A DNA stretch of 64,000 bases, taken from NCBI RefSeq assembly GCF_014648855.1, contig NZ_BMRX01000009.1, positions 367,265-431,264 on the forward strand, given 5' to 3'. The position numbers and the translations under genes were made by a program. The notes under the pieces were generated by a model that saw only the letters and a list, made by a program, of their open reading frames with translations, did no database searches and had not been told where the DNA came from. The number at the start of each line of letters is the position of its first letter. Position 1 is the stretch's first letter. Of this stretch, positions 58,449 through 64,000 are shown piece by piece. Origin of the DNA: Streptomyces parvulus. GTDB lineage: Bacteria; Actinomycetota; Actinomycetes; Streptomycetales; Streptomycetaceae.

Positions 58449-58482
58449 TGTGGCCCCCCACCGGATGCGGTGGGGGGCCACA
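58449..58482 (-). terminator. Hairpin terminator after bS22
   Basis: A 14-bp perfect stem, 58449-58462 with 58469-58482, with a 6-nt loop. It follows the bS22 gene on the minus strand and precedes the epimerase gene. Confidence 0.85.
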
Positions 58483-58507
58483 GGACGAGCTGACGGCGCG
58501 GCGTCGC

Positions 58508-58606
58508 CTACTTCTTGTTGCGACGCTGAACGCGCGTGCGCTTCAGCAGCTTGCGGTGCTTCTTCTTGGCCATCCGCTTGCGCCGCTTCTTGATAACAGA
58601 GCCCAC
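58508..58606 (-). CDS. Small ribosomal protein bS22 (AURKAIP1/COX24 family)
   Basis: A 32-residue, extremely basic peptide: it opens with VGSVIKKRRKRMAKKK, followed by HRKLLKRTRVQRRNKK to the stop. It matches the actinobacterial bS22 protein seen in mycobacterial 30S subunits and the AURKAIP1/COX24 domain. GTG 58606 follows GAGGATAGTC; stop TAG at 58508-58510. It is a single gene with its own terminator. Confidence 0.93.
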   Translation of the reverse strand: MGSVIKKRRKRMAKKKHRKLLKRTRVQRRNKK

Positions 58607-58715
58607 GACTATCCTCGCTCACTTCTCATCACTCGGTTGGTGAGCGCCATGGGCCCACACGACCTACGAGGGGCCAGCCTACCGGTCCGAGCGCTGAGGT
58701 CGTAATCGAGGTCCG

Positions 58716-58928
58716 TCAGGCCGTTTCCACCCCCACATAGCTCTCGCGGAGGTACTCGTGAACCGCTTGCTCCGGGACACGGAACGACCGTCCGACCCGG
58801 ATCGCGGGCAGATGACCGCTGTGCACCAACCGGTACACGGTCATCTTGGACACGCGCATCACCGAGGCGACTTCCGCCACGGTAAGGAACTGAACCTCGT
58901 TCAGAGGCCTTTCGCCAGCTGCAGCCAT
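58716..58928 (-). CDS. Excisionase/BldC-like helix-turn-helix protein
   Basis: A 70-residue MerR/excisionase-type DNA-binding protein: 'VQFLTVAEVASVMRVSKMTV', 'YRLVHSGHLPAIRVGRSFRV', then a C-terminal helix. The size and fold match the small BldC-type regulators of Streptomyces, but this is not itself identified as BldC. ATG 58928 is used. Confidence 0.88.
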   Translation of the reverse strand: MAAAGERPLNEVQFLTVAEVASVMRVSKMTVYRLVHSGHLPAIRVGRSFRVPEQAVHEYLRESYVGVETA

Positions 58929-59057
58929 GACACACCTGAACCTTCCGCACTCGACGGCCACCGGCTTCCCCTTCCGGTGACTCTTCGTCGTTGCGTGCTC
59001 ACTCCCCAATGTAGGGGCGGGTGATGCGAATGGGGAAGAGGTGCACCCATCGCTTCC

Positions 59058-59873
59058 CTACCGTGACAGACACGCCCGATTGAGTACGTAGCGGGTAAGC
59101 GGCCGGTAGTACTCCGACCGCACAGCGTCATCAAGTGGAACGGCGACGGACACGAGCCCCTCGGCCTCCCCGACGAAGAGCGCCGGATCGTCCGTGTCGG
59201 CCGGCCCGATCGCCTCGAACCCCAGCTGACCTGCTCCGCAGACCCACCCGTGGTCGCCGATCACCAGCTCGGGCAGCGGTCCGCCCGTCTCCGCCGCGGC
59301 GGCCAGCGCGGTCCGAACCGGGAGCGGCGAGTGAGTGTGTGCGCCCGGCTCACCACCGGCGCGACCACGGCTTTCCCCGCGCACCAACGCGACGCCCCGG
59401 ACGTAGTCGAGGGTGTGTGTGCGTAGACCGAACCGGGTCAATATGTCGACAGAGCGACCCTGCGCCGGGGTGAGGAGAGCACATCCCGCCGACGACAGGG
59501 CCTCGGCCAAGGCGACGTAGAAACCGAGCAGCCGATGCGGGTGCCCGGTGCCGAGGAGCACGGGGCCACGACGCTGAGCGACGGCCGCGAGCCGTTCGGC
59601 GAAGGCGTCCAGGGCCGCCAGGGTGCGCTCCGGGTCGATCACGTCCTGGCCCGAAGTATCCGCCGGATCGGCCGAGACCCCACACCTCTCCGCCATCAGG
59701 GCGACCAGCTCCCGGTGCCCCCAGTCCCCCACCGGATCGATGCCGAGCAGCACCCGGGGGTCCCGCGCCTCGAACAACCGGTAACTCCGCAGACTCGCCT
59801 CCCGAGCGGTCGCCACCACCCCGGCAAGCCGCGCCTCCAGCAGATGAGCCCGAAGAGCTCGACGGGTCAGCAC
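59058..59873 (-). CDS. Phosphatase-like conserved protein
   Basis: A protein of about 271 residues from GTG 59873. 'ASLRSYRLFEARDPRVLLGI', 'GHRELVALMAERCGVSAD', 'PVLLGTGHPHRLLGFYVALA' and 'LVIGDHGWVCGAGQLGFEAI' are conserved in Streptomyces proteins annotated as phosphatases; the catalytic chemistry is not obvious to me. The frame is open up to 60110, but a dispersed intergenic repeat at 59991-60030 and a hairpin at 59962-59981 lie in that extension, so the shorter start is preferred. Confidence 0.7.
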   Translation of the reverse strand: MLTRRALRAHLLEARLAGVVATAREASLRSYRLFEARDPRVLLGIDPVGDWGHRELVALMAERCGVSADPADTSGQDVIDPERTLAALDAFAERLAAVAQRRGPVLLGTGHPHRLLGFYVALAEALSSAGCALLTPAQGRSVDILTRFGLRTHTLDYVRGVALVRGESRGRAGGEPGAHTHSPLPVRTALAAAAETGGPLPELVIGDHGWVCGAGQLGFEAIGPADTDDPALFVGEAEGLVSVAVPLDDAVRSEYYRPLTRYVLNRACLSR

Positions 59874-59961
59874 ACGTCCGATGCTGCCGCGCCGTGCCCC
59901 TCCGGGGGAGAGAAACCGGGCAACGTACCCACGGACGGCGTATCCCCCAGCTGCGGGCAAT

Positions 59962-59981
59962 CGTGCCGCTAGGGCGGCACG
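59962..59981. terminator. Small hairpin, probable terminator
   Basis: CGTGCCGC (59962-59969) pairs with GCGGCACG (59974-59981) with a 4-nt loop, between the AcuC-type gene and the phosphatase-like gene. It stands next to the dispersed repeat. Confidence 0.55.
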
Positions 59982-59990
59982 GGTGGGCGG

Positions 59991-60030
59991 TGGGGGTCCC
60001 CCCGCTCGAGCGAAGCCGAGAGTGGGGGAG
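59991..60030. repeat. Streptomyces dispersed intergenic repeat
   Basis: A 40-bp element of the kind that recurs between genes across Streptomyces chromosomes, recognisable by CCGCTCGAGCGAAGCCGAGA flanked by runs of G and C that pair with each other (CCCCC/GGGGG). It can form a hairpin. It falls outside coding sequence if the neighbour starts at 59873. Confidence 0.75.
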
Positions 60031-60116
60031 GCACCCCGCCACGCCGGGCGGCGAAACCCCTCCCGGCCCACACGGACGCAGGCCCACCGATCAAAGAGCC
60101 TCGCCGACAACCCCCG

Positions 60117-61289
60117 TCACGCCAACAACCCCCGCAACGGAAACACCGCCCGCCGAGCCGCCACGACCGCCTGGTCCAGCCGGTCCGCGGGGTCGTACCC
60201 CTCCTCCCAGGAGGCCCACCCCACCGGCCACCGCCCATCGGTCATCCGCATCGGCCCCAACTGCCGCGTCCGCGCGTACACCTCCTGCCGCCACCCCTCG
60301 GGGATCACCGTCTCCGGGTCGACCGGCCGCCCCGCCGCGATCCCCACCAGGTGCGCCCACGACCGCGGCACCACGTCCACCACGGCGTACCCGCCCCCGC
60401 CGAGCGCCACCCAACGCCCCTCGGCGTACTCGTGCGCCAGCTCGTGACACGCCACCTGCACCGCCCGCTGCGCGTCCAGCGACACCGCCAGGTGCGCCAG
60501 CGGGTCCTCGAAGTGGGTGTCCGCCCCGTGCTGCGTCACCAGCACCTGGGGCCGGAAGTCCGCGAGGACCTCGGGCACCACCGCGTGGAACGCCCGCACC
60601 CACCCCGCGTCCCCGGTCCCCGCCGGCAGCGCGATGTTCACCGCCGACCCCTCCGCGCACTCCGCACCCGTCTCCTCGGGCCATCCGGTCTGCGGGAACA
60701 GCGTCCGCGGATGCTCGTGCAGCGACACCGTCAGCACGCGCGGGTCCTCCCAGAACGCCGCCTGCACCCCGTCCCCGTGGTGCACGTCCACGTCGACGTA
60801 CGCGACCCGCTCGGCGCCCAGCTCCAGCAGCCGCGCGATGGCCAGCGCCGCGTCGTTGTACACGCAGAACCCGGAGGCCGCCCCCGGCATCGCGTGGTGC
60901 AGCCCGCCCGCGAAGTTCACCGCGTGCAGCGCCTGCCCGCGCCACACCGCCTCCGCCGCCCCCACCGACTGCCCGGCGATCAACGAGGACACCTCGTGCA
61001 TCCCGGCGAAGGCCGGGTCGTCGACGGTGCCCAGCCCGTACGCCGGATCCGCCGCGCCCGGGTCCAGCGACGCCGCCTTCACCGCGTCGATGTAGTCCTG
61101 CCGGTGCACGAGCCGCAACGTCGACTCGCCGGCCGCCCGCGCCGCGACGACCTCCACCTCCCGGTCGAGCCCGAGGGCACCGACCAGACTTCGCGTCAGG
61201 GCCAGCCGGACCGGATCCATCGGGTGCTCCGGCCCGAAGTCATAGCCCGTTACTGCCTCGTCCCACATCAGCTGTGCGCGGCCGCTCAT
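60117..61289 (-). CDS. AcuC-type histone-deacetylase-like protein
   Basis: A 390-residue zinc deacetylase-fold protein of the acetoin utilisation AcuC branch, expected to remove acetyl groups from lysine (for example on acetyl-CoA synthetase) or polyamines. 'FGPEHPMDPVRLALT', 'FAGGLHHAMPGAASGFCVYN', metal-ligand motif 'VAYVDVDVHHGDGVQAAFW', 'LVTQHGADTHFEDPLAHL' and 'GGGGYAVVDVVPRSW'. ATG 61289 is used. It overlaps the upstream MFS gene by 50 nt, so they are co-expressed. Confidence 0.93.
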   Translation of the reverse strand: MSGRAQLMWDEAVTGYDFGPEHPMDPVRLALTRSLVGALGLDREVEVVAARAAGESTLRLVHRQDYIDAVKAASLDPGAADPAYGLGTVDDPAFAGMHEVSSLIAGQSVGAAEAVWRGQALHAVNFAGGLHHAMPGAASGFCVYNDAALAIARLLELGAERVAYVDVDVHHGDGVQAAFWEDPRVLTVSLHEHPRTLFPQTGWPEETGAECAEGSAVNIALPAGTGDAGWVRAFHAVVPEVLADFRPQVLVTQHGADTHFEDPLAHLAVSLDAQRAVQVACHELAHEYAEGRWVALGGGGYAVVDVVPRSWAHLVGIAAGRPVDPETVIPEGWRQEVYARTRQLGPMRMTDGRWPVGWASWEEGYDPADRLDQAVVAARRAVFPLRGLLA

Positions 61290-62475
61290 GCCCGCCACCG
61301 TATCGGTCCGGTTGAGCATCGAACGACCGGGCGTAGAACACCGTCACCAGCACCAACACCATCGGTACGAGCATCGCCCCGCGGTAGCTCCAGGCGTCCC
61401 CGAGCGCGCCCACCAACGGCGAACCGATCAGGAAGCCGACGTAGTTGAACACGTTGAGCCGCGCCACCGCGGCGTCCGACGCCCCGGGACCGCCGGCGTC
61501 GGTCGCGAGCCGCCCCGCCGCGGCGAACGTCTGCGGCACCAGCACGCACAACCCCAGCCCCAGCAGCGTGAACCCGAGCATCCCCACCCAGGCCCCCGGC
61601 GCCCCCGCCACCACCGCGAACCCCACCGCCGCGACGACCGCCCCGGCCCGCACCACCGCCACGGCCCCGAACCGCCGCACACCGAAGTCCCCCACGGCCC
61701 GCCCCACCAGGGTGGTCACCATGTACACGTTGTAGGGCACCGTCGCGAGCTGCTCCGAACTCCCCAGCACGTCCTGGAGGTACTTGGCGCTCCAGTTGGA
61801 GACGGTCGAGTCCCCGATGTAGGCGAACGTCATCACCAGGCACAGCGGCAGCAGCAGCCTGAACCCGACGTCCGCACCGCCCCCGTCCTTCCCGGGCGCC
61901 TCGGCGACGCCGCCCCGGTCCCCGTCGACGTACCACCGGCTCCCGATCAGCGCGGCCGGCAACAGCACGACGACCACCGGCAGATACGACACCCACAGCG
62001 CGAGATCCCAGTGCGCCCCCGCCCACGCCAGCGAGGCACCGAGAATCCCGCCCAGGCTGTACGCGGCGTGGAACCCGAGCATGATGCTGCGCCCGTACGC
62101 CCGTTGCAGACTCACCCCGAGCATGTTCATCGACGCGTCCAGCGCCCCGACGGCCAGCCCGAAGACGCCCAGCGCCAGGGCGAGGGCCGCCACCCGGTCC
62201 CCGGCCCCGACGCCGAGCAGGGACAGCAGCACGACGGGCTGCGACCAGCGCAGCACCCGGCTCGGCCGCACCCGCCGCACCAGGCGCTCGGTCGCCACAC
62301 TCCCGGCGCCGGCCAGCACCGGCACCGCGGCGAGGAAGGCCGGCAGCAGCGCGTCGGAGACGCCGTACCGGTCCTGGATGGCCGGGATACGGGTCACCAG
62401 CAGGGCGAAGGCGACGCCCTGGGCGAAGAAACCGAACGCGAGCGAAGCCCTGCCGCGCCGCAGCACATCAGTCAT
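61240..62475 (-). CDS. MFS transporter
   Basis: A 411-residue transporter with 12 TM segments: 'FGFFAQGVAFALLVTRIPAI', 'GLAVGALDASMNMLGVSLQR', 'MLGFHAAYSLGGILGASLAW', 'LGFTLLGLGLCVLVPQTFAA' and 'NVFNYVGFLIGSPLVGALGD'. It resembles the FucP/YfkF-like branch. Substrate unknown. The 3' end overlaps AcuC-type gene, an unusually long overlap for this region. Confidence 0.9.
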   Translation of the reverse strand: MTDVLRRGRASLAFGFFAQGVAFALLVTRIPAIQDRYGVSDALLPAFLAAVPVLAGAGSVATERLVRRVRPSRVLRWSQPVVLLSLLGVGAGDRVAALALALGVFGLAVGALDASMNMLGVSLQRAYGRSIMLGFHAAYSLGGILGASLAWAGAHWDLALWVSYLPVVVVLLPAALIGSRWYVDGDRGGVAEAPGKDGGGADVGFRLLLPLCLVMTFAYIGDSTVSNWSAKYLQDVLGSSEQLATVPYNVYMVTTLVGRAVGDFGVRRFGAVAVVRAGAVVAAVGFAVVAGAPGAWVGMLGFTLLGLGLCVLVPQTFAAAGRLATDAGGPGASDAAVARLNVFNYVGFLIGSPLVGALGDAWSYRGAMLVPMVLVLVTVFYARSFDAQPDRYGGGHERPRTADVGRGSNGL

Positions 62476-62498
62476 GGCGGCGAGCGTAGGGCCCCGGC

Positions 62499-63203
62499 TT
62501 ACCCGTGGGTAGATCCGGCCAAAGATGAATTCCGCTCAGCTTCCCGGATGTGGGCGCCGATCATGTGGGCCATCGGTCCGGCACCGAGCGCCCCGCTCAC
62601 CACGAACGCCACCAGCATCGTCACGATCATGACGACCGTCCCGAGCCACACCATCGTGTCCACCGGGAACGAGTAGACCCCCACGATCCGCAGCGCGCAC
62701 TCCCCGACGAACGCGGCCCCCCACACCCCGGAGAACAGCAGCTCCGCCCGCCGGAACGCTGGCGACTCCCGCCGCAGCCGCACCCACGCGGCCTCCCGTA
62801 CGGCGTCCCCCTTGACCAGCCACGGCTTGAGGGTCCCGGTCATCATCGGCCGCCCCAAGAACACGGACCCCAGCAGCACGAACCCCACCATGCTGCCTAC
62901 CGCGCTGTCCTTGACCAGCATCAGACGGGCGTCGCCCGTCTCGAAGCTGAGGAGCAGGCCGACGAGGTTGGCCAGCAGGACGAGCAGCGGAAGCGCGTTC
63001 ACCTCCCGCCGGCCGACGAGTCCCCACCCTGTGCGCACCACCGGCACGACGCTGCTCCACCCGAGCGCGGCGACCGCACTCATCCCGAACGCGCCCTTGA
63101 GCACGTAGTACGACCCGATGGGCACCCCCACGTCCAGGAGGAGCGACACGAGGGTCCCGCGCTTGCCCTGGCGCTGCTGTTCCGTGCCCGTCTTCGTCGT
63201 CAT
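62499..63203 (-). CDS. VC0807-like membrane protein
   Basis: A 234-residue protein with about six TM segments: 'LLLDVGVPIGSYYVLKGAFG', 'LPLLVLLANLVGLLLSFETG', 'GSMVGFVLLGSVFLGRPMMT' and 'VVMIVTMLVAFVVSGALGAG'. Pattern fits the VC0807/DUF3159-like group. Function unknown. ATG 63203 is used. It precedes the MFS gene by 23 bp. Confidence 0.8.
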   Translation of the reverse strand: MTTKTGTEQQRQGKRGTLVSLLLDVGVPIGSYYVLKGAFGMSAVAALGWSSVVPVVRTGWGLVGRREVNALPLLVLLANLVGLLLSFETGDARLMLVKDSAVGSMVGFVLLGSVFLGRPMMTGTLKPWLVKGDAVREAAWVRLRRESPAFRRAELLFSGVWGAAFVGECALRIVGVYSFPVDTMVWLGTVVMIVTMLVAFVVSGALGAGPMAHMIGAHIREAERNSSLAGSTHG

Positions 63204-63272
63204 GCCCTCAGGGTCGGGCCGGCACCGGGTCCTCCAGTAGAAACAAGCGTCCAGTGCTCCGCATGACAAATG

Positions 63273-63920
63273 TCAGTCCGCCAGCAGGTCCGCCAGCTCC
63301 GCCATGTCCCCGAACAGCCGCCCGGCCCCGGCGAGCCTCGACGCCGGCGTCATCGCGGTGAACCCGTACACGTCCATCCCGGCCGCGACGGCGGCCTCCA
63401 CGCCCAGGGGACTGTCCTCGACCACGACGCACCGCCCCGGCGCCACACCCATCCGCTCGGCCGCGTACAGGAACAGGTCCGGTGCCGGCTTCCCCTTGCC
63501 GACGTCCTGCGAGCTGAAGATCCGCCCGTCGTCGAAGAACCGGTCCAGCCCCGTCTTCCGGTGCCCGACCCGAATCCGCTCGTGGCTCCCGGAGGAGGCC
63601 ACGCAGTACGCCACCCCGTCCGCGGCGAGCTTCTCCAGCACACCGACGGCCCCGGGTACCGGCTCCAGTTCACGCTCGAAAGCGGCGAACACCCGCCCGT
63701 GGAAGACGTCGTCGAAGTCCTCGGGCAACCGCCGCCCCGTCCGCTCCAGCACTATGTCGTGCACGCGATGCATGGCGGAGCCCATGTAGTCCCGGAGGGA
63801 TTCCTCGTACGACGTCGGATGCCCCAGCTCGGTGAGATAGCCGGCGAGGAGGCGATTGGAGATCGGCTCGCTGTCGACGAGCACCCCGTCGTTGTCGAAG
63901 ATAACCAGGTCGTAGCGCAT
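63273..63920 (-). CDS. HAD-family hydrolase (beta-phosphoglucomutase/phosphatase type)
   Basis: A 215-residue HAD subfamily IA protein. Nucleophile in 'LVIFDNDGVLVDSEPISNRL', 'GVAYCVASSGSHERIRVGHR', 'VGKGKPAPDLFLYAAERMGV' and 'VVVEDSPLGVEAAVAAGMDV'. Phosphatase or phosphomutase activity on a sugar phosphate is likely. ATG 63920 is used; the open frame upstream runs into the terminator hairpin at 63939-63976. Confidence 0.93.
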   Translation of the reverse strand: MRYDLVIFDNDGVLVDSEPISNRLLAGYLTELGHPTSYEESLRDYMGSAMHRVHDIVLERTGRRLPEDFDDVFHGRVFAAFERELEPVPGAVGVLEKLAADGVAYCVASSGSHERIRVGHRKTGLDRFFDDGRIFSSQDVGKGKPAPDLFLYAAERMGVAPGRCVVVEDSPLGVEAAVAAGMDVYGFTAMTPASRLAGAGRLFGDMAELADLLAD

Positions 63921-63938
63921 AACCACGACCCTAAACGC

Positions 63939-63976
63939 AAGAAAGCCCCGCACCGTTCCCGGTGCGGGGCTTTCTT
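63939..63976. terminator. Strong hairpin terminator at right edge
   Basis: A perfect 16-bp stem, 63939-63954 with 63961-63976, with loop GTTCCC. The ends AAGAAAG/CTTTCTT give T-rich flanks on both strands. It sits 19 bp upstream of the HAD start, so it ends transcription of whatever lies beyond the right edge. Confidence 0.85.
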
Positions 63977-64000
63977 CGCAATGATTGTTCGGCGGCGTCC

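Noticed and set aside
59874..60110. Longer N-terminus for the phosphatase-like protein
   Set aside because: The extension would translate a hairpin and a dispersed intergenic repeat and gives an Arg/Gly/Pro-rich stretch without conservation features.

Overview
The window is chromosomal DNA of a high-GC actinomycete, almost certainly a Streptomyces. Codon third positions are overwhelmingly G/C and GTG starts are frequent. The window carries the developmental sigma factor BldN with its anti-sigma factor RsbN, the redox regulator Rex with its operator, a class I lysyl-tRNA synthetase, the 32-residue ribosomal protein bS22, and a Streptomyces-type dispersed intergenic repeat. I see no tRNA, rRNA, CRISPR array, transposase or prophage module.

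Layout. 1-6385 (minus): the resB-ccdA-resA cytochrome c maturation genes, a secreted deacetylase-like lipoprotein, a histidine phosphatase and hemL. 6915-10978: a small conserved protein, then two copies of a module pairing an HD-domain hydrolase with a GlxA-type (DJ-1 + AraC) regulator, one co-directional and one divergent. 11346-19259: transport and signalling (AGCS symporter, SulP transporter with a divergent MerR regulator, CPA2 antiporter, PAS-GAF-PP2C-ATPase phosphatase, DUF4396 protein behind a CsoR-like operator).

19509-25149 is the most unusual block. Three tightly linked genes encode a membrane protein, a second membrane protein ending in an Asn/Gly/Gln-rich motif, and a TIR-like protein beginning with nearly the same 20-residue motif. 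Across a strong terminator lie a divergent pair: a two-TM protein with a ThsA-type macro domain, and a protein joining a SARP-type DNA-binding region and BTAD to the same kind of macro domain. Together these look like a candidate NAD-derived-signal immunity or stress system in which one macro sensor would act at the membrane and the other on transcription. This is inference from domains and layout.

25249-29238 (minus): a two-component system and a flavin reductase/LLM oxidoreductase pair. 29353-32743: a YnfA-like protein, an SDR, then a free-standing LAGLIDADG protein whose start is embedded in a long foldable RNA, convergent with RNA ligase rtcB. 32978-39950: two DUF3558-like lipoproteins, a DUF2637 membrane protein, lysS and argS. 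39963-44628: secreted or membrane proteins and an aminotransferase.

44678-51870 holds the heme genes: hemB, and the tightly coupled rex-hemA-hemC-hemD operon whose promoter contains a near-perfect Rex operator. 52145-56134: glutaredoxin-like protein, HAD-IB phosphatase, bldN and rsbN, with a candidate sigma-BldN promoter before rsbN. 56201-63920 (all minus): acyltransferase, epimerase, bS22, an excisionase-type DNA-binding protein, a phosphatase-like protein, AcuC-type deacetylase, MFS transporter, VC0807-like membrane protein and a HAD hydrolase, closed by a 16-bp hairpin terminator at the right edge.
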